Below are positions 48,472 through 57,437 of a stretch of DNA of 64,000 bases, one piece after another (within the stretch, counting starts at the first letter, position 1; each line of letters starts with the position of its first letter). The notes beneath the pieces are model-generated. The model was not told where the DNA came from. It was given only the letters and a program-made list of their open reading frames with translations, and did no database searches. The stretch covers positions 4,297,934 through 4,361,933 of the forward strand of contig NZ_LJYW01000001.1 in assembly GCF_001305515.1 (NCBI RefSeq), read 5' to 3'. The DNA comes from Prosthecodimorpha hirschii (lineage in GTDB: Bacteria > Pseudomonadota > Alphaproteobacteria > Rhizobiales > Ancalomicrobiaceae). A program made the position numbers and the translations under genes.

Positions 48472-49947
48472 GTGACCCGGACCCTGACCACCACCGCCGG
48501 TGCGCCGATCGCCGACAATCAGAATTCGCTCTCCGCCGGCCGCAACGGACCGCTCCTGCTGCAGGACTGGCAGCTGATCGAGAAGCTCGCCCATCAGAAC
48601 CGCGAGCGCATCCCGGAGCGCGTCGTCCACGCCAAGGGCTCGGCCGCCTATGGCACGCTGACCATCACCAACGACATCACCGCCTATTCGAAGGCCAAGC
48701 TGTTCGATGCGCTCGGCAAGAAGACCGAGGTGCTGCTGCGCTTCTCCACCGTCGCCGGCGAGCGCGGCGCGGCCGATGCCGAGCGCGACGTGCGCGGCTT
48801 CGCCCTCAAGCTCTATACCGAGGAGGGCAACTGGGACCTGGTCGGCAACAACACGCCGGTCTTCTTCATCCGCGATCCGCTCAAGTTCCCGGACTTCATC
48901 CGCACCCAGAAGCGGCATCCGTCGACCAACCTGCGCTCGCCGACCGCGATGTGGGACTTCTGGTCGCTGTCGCCGGAGAGCCTGCACCAGGTCACCATCC
49001 TGATGTCCGACCGCGGCCTGCCGCAGGGCTACCGCTTCATGAACGGCTACGGCTCGCACACCTATTCGTTCATCAACGCGGGCGGCGAGCGCTTCTGGGT
49101 CAAGTTCCACTTCAAGTCCCTGCAGGGCATCAAGACCTGGACCAACCGCGAGGGCGAGGCGGTCGTCGCCAAGGACCGCGAGAGCGCCCAGCGCGACCTC
49201 TACGAGGCGATCGAGGCCGGCGACTTCCCGCGCTGGCGCATGTGCGTCCAGATCATGCCGGAGGCCGACGCCGAGAAGACCGCCTACAATCCCTTCGACC
49301 TGACCAAGGTCTGGCCGCATGCCGACTATCCGCTGATCGAGGTCGGCATCCTGGAGCTGAACCGCAATCCGCGGCACTATTTCGCCGAGGTCGAGCAGGC
49401 CAGCTTCTCGCCGTCCAACATCGTGCCGGGCATCGGCTTCTCGCCCGACAAGATGCTGCAGGGCCGCATCTTTGCCTATGCGGATGCGCATCGCTACCGC
49501 GTCGGCACCCATTACGAAGCCCTGCCGGTCAACCGGCCGCGCTGCCCGGTCGCCCACTATCACGCCGACGGGTCGATGCTGCACGACATCCCGGAGCGCG
49601 GCGACGCCTATTACGAGCCGAACAGCATGGGCGGCCCGGCCGAGGACCGTCGCTTCGCCGAGCCGCCGCTCAAGATCTCCGGCGATGCCGACCGCTGGAA
49701 CCATCGCGACGGCAATGACGACTACAGCCAGGCCGGCGCCCTGTTCCGCCTGATGAGCCCCGATCAGCGTGAGCGTCTGATGGACAACATCGCCGAGGCC
49801 ATGCAGGGCGTGCCGGAGGAGATCGTCCGCCGCCAGGTCGTGCATTTCCACCGCGCCGATCCGGCCTACGGCCTCGGCGTCGCCCTGCGCATGAAGCTCG
49901 ATGCCATGAACATCGATCCGCAGCCCCTCTCCACCGCCGCCGAGTGA
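48472..49947 (+). CDS. katA: Monofunctional heme catalase, small-subunit clade
   Basis: The 491-residue enzyme breaks down hydrogen peroxide. Catalytic His53 ([12 protein letters not shown]), Asn126 (VGNNTPVFF) and heme ligand Tyr336 ([11 protein letters not shown]) are all present. Its length fits small-subunit clade 3 catalases. I start it at the GTG at 48472 with GGAG eight bases upstream; the upstream frame has no such site. OxyR is divergent, and a small protein follows with translational overlap. Confidence 0.97.
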   Translation: MTRTLTTTAGAPIADNQNSLSAGRNGPLLLQDWQLIEKLAHQNRERIPERVVHAKGSAAYGTLTITNDITAYSKAKLFDALGKKTEVLLRFSTVAGERGAADAERDVRGFALKLYTEEGNWDLVGNNTPVFFIRDPLKFPDFIRTQKRHPSTNLRSPTAMWDFWSLSPESLHQVTILMSDRGLPQGYRFMNGYGSHTYSFINAGGERFWVKFHFKSLQGIKTWTNREGEAVVAKDRESAQRDLYEAIEAGDFPRWRMCVQIMPEADAEKTAYNPFDLTKVWPHADYPLIEVGILELNRNPRHYFAEVEQASFSPSNIVPGIGFSPDKMLQGRIFAYADAHRYRVGTHYEALPVNRPRCPVAHYHADGSMLHDIPERGDAYYEPNSMGGPAEDRRFAEPPLKISGDADRWNHRDGNDDYSQAGALFRLMSPDQRERLMDNIAEAMQGVPEEIVRRQVVHFHRADPAYGLGVALRMKLDAMNIDPQPLSTAAE

Positions 49948-49952
49948 CCGCC

Positions 49953-50159
49953 ATGCCGCACGACATCCACCGTTCCAATTCCGCCGCCTTCCGGGTCGGC
50001 GACTTCACCACCCCGGCCAATGTCGAGGCGCTCAACGGCGCCCTGGCCGAGAAGGGCATCGCCTCCGAACGCATCGTCGCCGTGCACCTCCTCGCCGGCG
50101 CCCACATGGCCTTCGGCGACAACGGCCCCCGCTACCACGTCCTCTACCGCGAGGCGTAA
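49953..50159 (+). CDS. Small protein downstream of catalase, unknown function
   Basis: The 68-residue protein (ATG at 49953) starts five bases after the catalase stop; a GTG at 49944 overlaps that stop as GTGA. Either gives coupled translation. It has a mixed composition without a leader or membrane helix (AFRVGDFTTPANVEALNGAL, then VAVHLLAGAHMAFGDNGPRYHVLYRE). I do not recognise it. Codon use fits the region, and the frame ends in an ordinary stop, so it is likely real. It may be part of the OxyR regulon. Confidence 0.6.
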   Translation: MPHDIHRSNSAAFRVGDFTTPANVEALNGALAEKGIASERIVAVHLLAGAHMAFGDNGPRYHVLYREA

Positions 50160-50208
50160 GCCTCGCCAGCGAGGCCTGGGCTTCGCCAGCGAGGCCTGAG
50201 CTTCGCCC
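50160..50208. repeat. 20-bp direct repeat after the small gene
   Basis: GCCTCGCCAGCGAGGCCTGG at 50160-50179 and GCTTCGCCAGCGAGGCCTGA at 50180-50199 follow each other, with a third start (GCTTCGCCC) from 50200. The first unit holds a 7-bp stem (GCCTCGC / GCGAGGC) with a two-base loop. Confidence 0.8.
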
Positions 50209-50279
50209 ACGGGGCGCGACCAGGTCCGGCCGGCAGGCAGTCGGATTCCCCAGCTGATGCCCGTCGACCGCGACAAGGG

Positions 50280-50303
50280 CCCGGCGATCTCCCGATCGCC
50301 GGG
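50280..50303 (+). terminator. Stem-loop after the catalase/small-protein unit
   Basis: CCCGGCGAT and ATCGCCGGG form a perfect 9-bp stem around a six-base loop, followed by TCAGTCGTTTTG. It could end transcription from the catalase operon, 121 bases after the small gene. The T-run is weak and displaced. Confidence 0.45.
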
Positions 50304-50419
50304 TCAGTCGTTTTGCGGTCGGTTGCGGCCGTCACCGGCGATGCCCGAATTCAAGATGCCCTTTCATGGCCTTGCTGGGATCGCTAGTCTCGCCGGGTTC
50401 CTCGAACCCAGAGCCCGCC

Positions 50420-51061
50420 ATGTACCGTCCGCCGCATTTTGCCGTCGACGACCTGCCGACCCAGCAGGCGCTGATCCGGGCGCATCCGCTCGGGCTTCTG
50501 GTCGTGGCCGGGCCGGGCGGGCTGACGGCGGATCCGATTCCGTTCCTGCTCGATGCCGGGGAGGGGCCGTTCGGGCGGCTGCGCTGCCATGTGGCGCGGG
50601 CCAATCCGGTCTGGCGGACGATCGGGGCGGGGGCCGAGGTGCTGGTCGTGTTCCAGGCGGCGGAGGGCTATGTGACGCCCGGCTGGTACGAGACCAAGCG
50701 CGAGACCGGCAAGGTCGTGCCGACCTGGAACTATGCGCTGGTCCAGGTCCACGGCCGCGCGCGGGCGATCGAGGACACCGACTGGATCGCCACCCAGATC
50801 GCCGACCTGACCGCCCTGCAGGAGGCGGCGCGGCCCGAGCCCTGGGCGGTCGACGACGCGCCGGCGCCGTTCATTGCGGCGCAGATGCGTGGCATCGTCG
50901 GGATCGAGATCCCGATCGCGCGCATCGAGGGCAAGTGGAAGGTCAGCCAGAACCGCCCGGAAGCCGACCGCAGCGGCGTCGCCGAAGGTTTTGCGGCGCA
51001 AGGCGCGGCGGGGGCGGCGATGGCCGGCCTGGTCCGGGATTTCGGCCGCGAGCGCGGCTGA
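50420..51061 (+). CDS. PaiB family FMN-binding negative transcriptional regulator
   Basis: The 213-residue protein opens MYRPPHFAVDDLPTQQALIRAHPLGLLV, the usual N-terminus of PaiB proteins, and contains GYVTPGWYETKRETGKVVPTWNY and a C-terminal KVSQNRPEADRSGVAEGF. The fold is a split beta-barrel like flavin reductases. The regulatory role comes from Bacillus PaiB; the Gram-negative homologues are poorly studied. The ATG at 50420 is chosen from an open frame extending to 50366. It stands alone. Confidence 0.88.
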   Translation: MYRPPHFAVDDLPTQQALIRAHPLGLLVVAGPGGLTADPIPFLLDAGEGPFGRLRCHVARANPVWRTIGAGAEVLVVFQAAEGYVTPGWYETKRETGKVVPTWNYALVQVHGRARAIEDTDWIATQIADLTALQEAARPEPWAVDDAPAPFIAAQMRGIVGIEIPIARIEGKWKVSQNRPEADRSGVAEGFAAQGAAGAAMAGLVRDFGRERG

Positions 51062-51473
51062 GCGCCGCTCGTCCGATGTCGGCACGGCGGCAAGGCCCGC
51101 CGCGCGATGGTGCCCTGCCTGTTCGTGTTTGCGGGAGCGCTGTCCGAGCGGGGCCGGCCGCGCCGTTCGGACCTTGTTCCGATGGCCGTCCATCCGCGGG
51201 CGCCGGGCACTGCGGCCACGACACCCCCTTTGGGGCGGCCGATCTGCGCAATGCCGGCCGGCCGGGAGGTGGGGCATCTGGAGCCTGGGCAGTCTGGGAT
51301 GTCGGCAGTCCGGGATTTCGGCAATCTGGGATTCGACAGCCTGGGACGACGGCGGGCCGGACATCGAAAGGCCGGGATGGCGGCGCCGAAGCATGCCCGC
51401 ATCCCGCAAGCCCGCATCCCGCAAGCCTGCATCCCCCGGGCGGCGCAGACGGCCCGTCCGTCGGGCGTCGGAC
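51062..51473. other. Gene-free stretch with degenerate tandem repeats
   Basis: No gene is supported here. Two repeat blocks stand out: four degenerate 15-16-bp units of the form CAGTCTGGGATGTCGG at 51290-51352, and three 15-bp units CCCGCATCCCGCAAG at 51396-51440. Both blocks lie just before the HPr stop. Open frames across them in several phases are composition artefacts. Confidence 0.7.
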
Positions 51474-51767
51474 CTATTCCTCGTAGAACTTGGCTTCGAC
51501 CAGCGTGGTGATCGCGGCCAGCGCGTCGGCGGCCTGCCGGCCCTTGGCGGCGACGCGGATGGTCGTGCCGGGGCTCGCGGCCAGCATCATCAGGCCCATG
51601 ATCGAGGTGCCGCCGACGGTCTGATTGTCCTTGGTGACCTCGACTTCGGCGTCGAAGCCCTCGACGGTCTGCACGAACTTGGCCGAGGCCCTGGCATGAA
51701 GTCCGCGCTTGTTGGTGATCAGCAGATCGCGGACCAGATGCCCGTCGACAGTCTCTGCATCTGCCAT
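51474..51767 (-). CDS. ptsH: HPr phosphocarrier protein
   Basis: The 97-residue protein carries the EI-phosphorylated His24 in KRGLHARASAKFV and the kinase-target Ser55 in GGTSIMGLMML. It passes phosphate to EIIA and, through its serine, is a substrate of HprK encoded just upstream. Alphaproteobacteria use this chain for regulation (nitrogen, carbon, envelope) rather than sugar uptake. I start it at 51767; the frame extends to 51803 with an extra Met. EIIA lies upstream, 278 bases away. Confidence 0.95.
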   Translation of the reverse strand: MADAETVDGHLVRDLLITNKRGLHARASAKFVQTVEGFDAEVEVTKDNQTVGGTSIMGLMMLAASPGTTIRVAAKGRQAADALAAITTLVEAKFYEE

Positions 51768-51924
51768 GGACACGGCGCCCTCACTCAACTGGGGACCGCC
51801 CATCGGACCCCGCTCTCCGCTTTCCGCAACGGCGCTACGAATAGACGTGAAATCGTGTCGGTGTCGAGATGCCGTGGCGTCTCTACGCCTAATCGACGAG
51901 CGATTCGCGCGCCGGTGGTTCGAT

Positions 51925-51951
51925 CGAGACGGATGGTCTCCATCCGTTTCG
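51925..51951. repeat. Solo copy of composite-repeat hairpin B
   Basis: CGAGACGGATGG, TCT, CCATCCGTTTCG repeats hairpin B of the array at 25761-26497 with one arm mismatch and a changed loop. Flanking bases also match: GGTTCGATCGAG before, and TCCGA, CTTTGA after. It lies between ptsH and the EIIA gene. Hairpin A is absent here. Confidence 0.9.
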
Positions 51952-52045
51952 TGAATCCGAACCCCTCGCTCTTTGAGTCCGGGGTCAAGTCAATCTGACA
52001 TTCGCGGGACGCAAAAGTCGGATTGTGCCCACGTCCGACCGGCGC

Positions 52046-52447
52046 CTACTGGCCCTGCAGCACCTGGCTGGCGACGTTGATATATTTCCGGCCGGCGTCC
52101 TTGGCCTCGGAAACGGCCGCCAGCAGCGGCTTCTCCTGGCGCACCTTGGCGAGCTTGACCAGCAACGGCAGGTTCACGCCGGCGACGACCTCGACGGTGC
52201 CGCCGTTCATGACCGAGATGGCCAGGTTGGACGGCGTGCCGCCGAACATGTCGGTCAGGATCGCCACGCCGGAGCCGTCATTGACCTTCGCGACGGCATC
52301 GAGAATGTCCTGCCGGCGCTGCTCCATGTCGTCCTCGGGACCGATGCAGATCGTCTGGATCTGCTGCTGCGGCCCGACGACATGTTCGAGAGCCTTCACG
52401 AATTCCTTGGCGAGCTCCCCGTGAGTCACGAGGACGAGACCGATCAT
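52046..52447 (-). CDS. PTS EIIA component, mannose type
   Basis: The 133-residue protein is an EIIA-Man-family (ManX-like) domain with its phosphorylatable His9 in LVLVTHGELAKEF and the motif ILTDMFGGTPSNLAISVM. No EIIB, EIIC or EIID gene is present, so it serves a regulatory phospho-relay. It lies between hprK and ptsH, the order used by the ChvG/ChvI-linked PTS cluster of Hyphomicrobiales. The start at 52447 is preferred over 52462. Confidence 0.95.
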   Translation of the reverse strand: MIGLVLVTHGELAKEFVKALEHVVGPQQQIQTICIGPEDDMEQRRQDILDAVAKVNDGSGVAILTDMFGGTPSNLAISVMNGGTVEVVAGVNLPLLVKLAKVRQEKPLLAAVSEAKDAGRKYINVASQVLQGQ

Positions 52448-52603
52448 CGGGCCATGCTCCACATGAGACGCGGGTCCTGCCCTTCCGGGCCGTCTTCTCT
52501 CGTTGCGCCCGCGCCTCGACCGAGGCGCTTAGATGGTTGCGGCGGGCGGGGCGTTCAAGGGCGAACTCCCTCCCGTGCCGCACCATAAAGCCGTTTCCGC
52601 GAC

Positions 52604-53053
52604 TTATCGCAAGAGGCCCGGCATGGACCGAAGGACCAGGGCGGCGCCCCCGGGGTCGGCGGACGGAACCGCCAGGCGGGCCAGCCGGACGCCGAGAATG
52701 TCGGTCGTCAGCGCTTCCGGGGCCGGCATCCGGGCCTCTTCGGGTCCGAGATCGACCACCAGGCGGATCACCGCGGCCGGTTCGAAGTCGACCGGGGCGA
52801 TGCCGAAGCCGCGAATTTCGACGAGCCCGGCAAGGACCGCCGGCACGCGCGCCACCAGGCGCCCGCCCGCGGCCGTCAGGTCGACCCGGTCGTCGGCGAC
52901 CAGGGCCGCGAATCGCCCCGCCGCCCGGGCCCGCTCGACGAGATCGAGCGCGAGGCGCGACTTGCCGCTGCCCGAGGCGCCGCGAATCAGGATGCCGTCG
53001 GCGCCGACCAGCACCACCGTTCCGTGCAGGTTGGCGGGCCGGGGCGGGCTCAT
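52604..53053 (-). CDS. hprK: HPr kinase, short form
   Basis: The 149-residue protein is the catalytic part alone: P-loop GASGSGKS (residues 25-32), then DDRVDLTAAGGRLVAR and a C-terminal GVRLARLAVP. It lacks the N-terminal domain of Firmicute HprK/P, as alphaproteobacterial HprK does. It would phosphorylate Ser55 of the HPr encoded two genes downstream. Its ATG overlaps the chvG stop by four bases, so its synthesis is tied to the sensor gene. Confidence 0.94.
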   Translation of the reverse strand: MSPPRPANLHGTVVLVGADGILIRGASGSGKSRLALDLVERARAAGRFAALVADDRVDLTAAGGRLVARVPAVLAGLVEIRGFGIAPVDFEPAAVIRLVVDLGPEEARMPAPEALTTDILGVRLARLAVPSADPGGAALVLRSMPGLLR

Positions 53054-54822
53054 GCCGCCGGGATCCGCACGGTGAAGCGGGCGCCGAGCACCGTCTCCCC
53101 GTCCGGGCCGAGCCGATTGGTGGCCTCGATGGTGCCCTGGTGGGCCTCGACGATCTGGCGCGAGATGGCGAGGCCGAGGCCCGAATTGTTGCCGAAACCC
53201 TCCTGCTCGGGCCGGTCGGTGTAGAAGCGCTCGAAGATGCGCTCGATCGCGTCCGGCCGGATGCCCGGGCCGTCGTCGTCGACCAGGATCTCGATGGCGT
53301 CGTCGACCCGGCGCACGGTGACGCGCACCTCCGCGCCCTCCGCCGAGAAGGAACGGGCATTGTCGACCAGATTGGTGACCACCTGGCCGAGCCGGCTGTC
53401 GTGGCCCATCACCCGGTGCGGCCGGCCCTCGGCATCCTTGGCGACGATCAGGCGGACCTCCTGGTCGCGCTTCAGCGCCAGTTCGTGCTGGACCGACACC
53501 ACCGCCTCGACCAGCCGGACCACGTCGATGCGTGCGGCCTCCTCGCGGGCGAGCTCGGCATCGAGCCGCGAGGCGTCGGAAATGTCCGAGATCAGCCGGT
53601 CGAGCCGGCGCACATCGTGCTGGATGACCTCCAGGAGCCGGCCGCGCGATTCGTCCGAGCGGGCCAGCGGCAGGGTCTCGACCGCGCTGCGCAGCGAGGT
53701 CAGCGGGTTCTTCAGCTCGTGCGCCACGTCGGCGGCGAAATGCTCGATCGCGTCCATGCGCAGATAGAGCGCGTTGGTCATGTCGCGGAAGGCGCGGGAC
53801 AGGTGGCCGATCTCGTCCTGGCGGGCCGAGAAGTCGGGGATCTCCTCGCGCGCCTTGACCGAGCGGCGCACCCGGTCGGCGGCGGCGGCGAGCCGGCGCA
53901 TCGGCCCGGCGATGGTGCCGGCGAGCAGCACCGAGAGCAGGATGGTGACGCCGGCGGCGACCAGGAAGACGCGGATGATGCCGAGCCGCTCGGCGCGCAC
54001 GATCGCGTCGATGTCGCCGCCCTGGGTCGACAGCATCAGCGAGCCGAGCACGGTGCGATTGCGCTGGATCGGCACGGCGACCGAGACGATCAGTTCGCCC
54101 TTGACGGTGCGCCGCACCACCGACGCGGAGGCGCCGGTCAGGGCCTGGGCGACCTCGGGATAGTCCTTGCCGTCGGAAAAGCCGAGCTCGCGATAGACCG
54201 GCAGGCCGGTGCCGCGGAACCAGCCGGCGACCTCCTCGGCAAAGCGGTCGAACCAGCGCGCCGTCTCCGGCGGCTCGACGGCGGGAATTGCCGGCCCGAA
54301 GTCGCCGCGCCGGTAGAGATTGCGCGAATCGATCACCATGAAGCCGTCGCGATCGTAGATGCGCGCGCGCGTCTTGGTCGGCGAGACCAGCCGGCGCAGC
54401 ACCGGGGCGACGCGCTCCGGATTGATCGGGAAGTCGAGCGAGGACAGCGTGTCGTCGCCGGGCGGCTCGGGCTTCTCGGTCAGGTCCTGCTTCAGGAGCT
54501 CGTCCGGATCGAGCAGGATCTGGTCGGTGTTGACGGTGGCCGAGGAGGCGACCGCGGCCGCGATGATCTCGCCCTGGACCATCAGGCTTTCCAGCCGCGC
54601 GTCGATCAGGCCGGCGCGGAACTGGTTCAGGTAGAGGATGCCGGACAGGAGCGCGATCAGCGCGAACAGGTTCAGGATGACGATGCGGCGCGTCAGGCTG
54701 GAGAAGACGGCCGTGCCCGACGATCGCCAGAGGCGCCAGAGCGCCGTCTGCCAGCCGCGCCGGCGCTTCTGCGCCGGCTTCTGGGGCTTGACGGGCCGGC
54801 TTTCGGAGGCGCGCATGTCCAT
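53050..54822 (-). CDS. chvG: Sensor histidine kinase ChvG
   Basis: The 590-residue kinase has a membrane helix at about residues 46-64, a periplasmic domain of about 210 residues, a second helix near 284-303, a HAMP linker, and His368 in HFAADVAHELKNPLTSLR. N-box (NLVDNARSF), DDGPGIRPDAIERIFERFY and GLGLAISRQIV complete the catalytic domain. It matches ChvG/ExoS/BvrS, which controls envelope, acid response and host interaction. The periplasmic region is the site of ExoR control in rhizobia; no exoR gene is in the window. Confidence 0.95.
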   Translation of the reverse strand: MDMRASESRPVKPQKPAQKRRRGWQTALWRLWRSSGTAVFSSLTRRIVILNLFALIALLSGILYLNQFRAGLIDARLESLMVQGEIIAAAVASSATVNTDQILLDPDELLKQDLTEKPEPPGDDTLSSLDFPINPERVAPVLRRLVSPTKTRARIYDRDGFMVIDSRNLYRRGDFGPAIPAVEPPETARWFDRFAEEVAGWFRGTGLPVYRELGFSDGKDYPEVAQALTGASASVVRRTVKGELIVSVAVPIQRNRTVLGSLMLSTQGGDIDAIVRAERLGIIRVFLVAAGVTILLSVLLAGTIAGPMRRLAAAADRVRRSVKAREEIPDFSARQDEIGHLSRAFRDMTNALYLRMDAIEHFAADVAHELKNPLTSLRSAVETLPLARSDESRGRLLEVIQHDVRRLDRLISDISDASRLDAELAREEAARIDVVRLVEAVVSVQHELALKRDQEVRLIVAKDAEGRPHRVMGHDSRLGQVVTNLVDNARSFSAEGAEVRVTVRRVDDAIEILVDDDGPGIRPDAIERIFERFYTDRPEQEGFGNNSGLGLAISRQIVEAHQGTIEATNRLGPDGETVLGARFTVRIPAA

Positions 54823-54832
54823 GGCGGGACGG

Positions 54833-55534
54833 TCACGCCTCCTTGAAGCGGTATCCGACCCCGTAGAGCGTCTCGATCATCTCGAAATCGTCGTCGACGG
54901 CCTTGAACTTCTTGCGCAGCCGCTTGATGTGGCTGTCGATGGTGCGGTCGTCGACATAGACCTGATCGTCATAGGCCGCGTCCATCAGGGCGTTGCGGCT
55001 CTTGACCACGCCCGGGCGCTGGGCGAGCGCATAGAGGATCAGGAATTCCGTCACCGTCAGGGTGACCGGCTCGCCCTTCCAGGTGCAGGTGTGGCGCTCC
55101 TGGTCCATCGACAGGTTGCCGCGCTCCAGCATCTTGGCCTGGTCGGTCGGCTTCGGCACGCCTTCCCCGCGCGGCGCGGCGCGGCGCAGCACGGCCTTGA
55201 CGCGCTCGACCAGCAGGCGCTGGGAGAACGGCTTCCGGATGAAGTCGTCGGCGCCCATCTTGAGGCCGAACAGCTCGTCGATCTCGTCGTCCTTCGAGGT
55301 CAGGAAGATGACCGGCAGTTCAGATTTCTGGCGGAAGCGGCGCAGCAGCTCCATGCCGTCCATGCGCGGCATCTTGATGTCGAAGATCGCGAGATCCGGG
55401 GGATTGGCCCTCAGCCCGTCGAGCGCGGACGCCCCGTCCGTATAGGTCTGCACCCGGTAGCCTTCGGCTTCGAGCGCGATGGAGACGGAGGTCAGGATGT
55501 TCCGGTCGTCGTCGACCAGAGCGATAGTCGGCAT
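54833..55534 (-). CDS. chvI: Response regulator ChvI
   Basis: The 233-residue OmpR-type regulator has the phospho-acceptor Asp52 ([12 protein letters not shown]), [20 protein letters not shown], and a winged-helix output domain with [14 protein letters not shown]. Its length and order with chvG (10-base gap) match ChvI/BvrR. It would bind envelope and metabolic promoters. The 257 bases upstream hold a 12-bp direct repeat and a small palindrome. Confidence 0.96.
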   Translation of the reverse strand: MPTIALVDDDRNILTSVSIALEAEGYRVQTYTDGASALDGLRANPPDLAIFDIKMPRMDGMELLRRFRQKSELPVIFLTSKDDEIDELFGLKMGADDFIRKPFSQRLLVERVKAVLRRAAPRGEGVPKPTDQAKMLERGNLSMDQERHTCTWKGEPVTLTVTEFLILYALAQRPGVVKSRNALMDAAYDDQVYVDDRTIDSHIKRLRKKFKAVDDDFEMIETLYGVGYRFKEA

Positions 55535-55636
55535 CGTCGATGGGTCCTCGCGATGAGCGGGCGCGACGGTGGCGCCGCGGCCTGGTTCCTGCTTGGAGCG
55601 CTGCGAATGCGCTCAAATCATGACGTCCCAGTCTAT

Positions 55637-55676
55637 CCCCGGTTCCCGCCCCGGTTCCCGTTGGACGAAATCGTCC
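55637..55676. promoter_or_regulatory. Direct and inverted repeats upstream of chvI
   Basis: CCCCGGTTCCCG occurs twice in tandem (55637-55648 and 55649-55660). Three bases later GGACGA and TCGTCC (55663-55676) form a 6-bp inverted repeat with a two-base centre. The block lies about 100-140 bases before the chvI ATG, where self-binding of a response regulator would be expected. Confidence 0.4.
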
Positions 55677-55791
55677 GAACGCCGTGGCGCGCCGTCCGAC
55701 GGATAGACAGAGGCGTGATGCGTGCGCGTCGAAACAGGCCCTGGTCTAGCCCATCTGCCTCCGGCGGGGAACCGCAAACCGTGACGGCGCT

Positions 55792-57213
55792 TCACAGGCG
55801 GCCGAGCGGGCCGCGCGAAACCCTGCGGAAGCGGTGATCGAGCAGCGCCACCGAGACCGCCGCGCCGGCGACGATGCCGCCCATCAGACCGACCGGACCG
55901 AGCCCGACCGGTCCGGCCAGGACGGCGGCGATCGGCACGGCGGCCAGCCAGTAGGCGGAGGTCTGCAGGATGGTCGGCCGCCAGACGTCGCCGGCGCCGC
56001 GCAGCGCCCCCATCAGCACGGCGGCGGCGGCATCGATGCTGAGGAAGAAGGCGGCGACCAGGAAGGTCTGCCGGGTCAGCGCCAGGACGGCGGGATCGTC
56101 GGTATAGAGCCGCCCGATCGGATCGGGGTTGATCAGGAACCAGACCGAGAAGGGCAGCGCCATGACGGCGCCGATGACGATGCCGACCCGCCCGGCCCGC
56201 GCCGCATCGGCGCCCGCGCCGGCGCCGACCGCGCGCCCGACCCGGATCGCGGTCGCGCTCGCCGTGCCGATCGCCATCATGAAGATCAGGCTGACCACCG
56301 TCATGGTGATCTGGTGGGCGGCCAGGGTCGTGGTGCCGAGCGTGCCGGCGACGAAGACGATGGTGGTGAAGGCCGCGCTTTCGACGCCCTGCGCGATGCC
56401 CATCGGCAGGCCGACGGCGCGGATCTGGCGCCCGGCCGCGCCGCCGAGGGTGGCGATCTCGGCGAGCCAGGTCGACGCCGGGACGACCAGCCGGCGCGGA
56501 TCGCCGCGGCGCGCCTCGTCGGCGAGGAGGTAGCCGATCGCGCCCAGGAAGGCGACCCAGCGCAGGGCGGCCGAGACGGCGACGCAGCCGACCGCCCCGG
56601 CCGGCTCGGCCAGTCCGAACCAGCCGAGGCCGAAGATGCCGTTGAGCGGCACGTTGGCGATGTTGACCAGGATCAGGATGACCATCCCGGCGCGCGGCCG
56701 GCCGGTCGCCTCCAGGAACAGGTTGACGGCCGTGAAGGCGAGCATGCCCGGCAGGCCCCAGCCGAAGGCGGCCGTGACGCGGGCGGCGCCGCGCGCGAGG
56801 TCGGGCGCCTGGCCGGTGGCGCGGAAGAACGGCTCGGAGAAGACGGACAGCAGCCCGACCAGCAGGCCGAGGGCGACCGCGTGGATCAGCCCGGCGCGGA
56901 AGACCCGCCCGGTGCCGGTCGCGTCGCCGGCCCCTTGGGCCTGGGCCGACAGCACCACGACCGACTGCAGCGCGCCGACCGCGACCAGCATCAGCACCAT
57001 CTGGGGGGCGACGCCGAGCCCCATATAGGCGAGTTCCGCGGCGCCCGCCCAACCCGCCATGGCGGTATCGACCACGAACATGACCAGGAGCATCGCGCGC
57101 GCGACGATGATCGGGCCGGCCAGCCGCAGCGTCTCGATGGCATGCCGGCCGACCGACATGGCGCCGGCGTCCCTTCGCATTCCGCTTCCGATCCCCACGC
57201 CGTCGACCGCCAT
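55792..57213 (-). CDS. MATE family efflux transporter
   Basis: The 473-residue membrane protein has about twelve helices in two halves with FVVDTAMAGWAGAAELAYMGLG near the start and, in the second half, LAAHQITMTVVSLIFMMAIGTASATAIRVGRAVG, standard for the MATE (NorM-like) family. It exports cationic drugs or metabolites with sodium or protons. Three in-frame starts are possible (57213, 57180, 57159); I use 57213, with GGGAG about 10 bases upstream. It is divergent from the HugZ-like gene. Confidence 0.9.
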   Translation of the reverse strand: MAVDGVGIGSGMRRDAGAMSVGRHAIETLRLAGPIIVARAMLLVMFVVDTAMAGWAGAAELAYMGLGVAPQMVLMLVAVGALQSVVVLSAQAQGAGDATGTGRVFRAGLIHAVALGLLVGLLSVFSEPFFRATGQAPDLARGAARVTAAFGWGLPGMLAFTAVNLFLEATGRPRAGMVILILVNIANVPLNGIFGLGWFGLAEPAGAVGCVAVSAALRWVAFLGAIGYLLADEARRGDPRRLVVPASTWLAEIATLGGAAGRQIRAVGLPMGIAQGVESAAFTTIVFVAGTLGTTTLAAHQITMTVVSLIFMMAIGTASATAIRVGRAVGAGAGADAARAGRVGIVIGAVMALPFSVWFLINPDPIGRLYTDDPAVLALTRQTFLVAAFFLSIDAAAAVLMGALRGAGDVWRPTILQTSAYWLAAVPIAAVLAGPVGLGPVGLMGGIVAGAAVSVALLDHRFRRVSRGPLGRL

Positions 57214-57437
57214 GATGCCTGCGCTCCCGGAGCCGGAACGCGCCGGACCATACCGACGCGCCGACCGGGACAGCGGCACCGGCCCGATCGGACCGGTCGA
57301 AAACCGGTCGCCAGGGTGGAGGAGCCGCTCCCGCTCCGAAGCGCGGCGTTATAGAGGAGAGAGAGCCGCCCGCCCATGGTGCGGGGTGCAGAGCAGCCCA
57401 TTTTCCGGCTTCAGAGCCGGATTCGGAGGAATTTCGC

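Noticed and set aside
51107-51511. 134-residue and overlapping frames across the 51.1-51.5 kb repeats
   Set aside because: They follow the tandem repeats in several phases and overlap the well-supported HPr gene.
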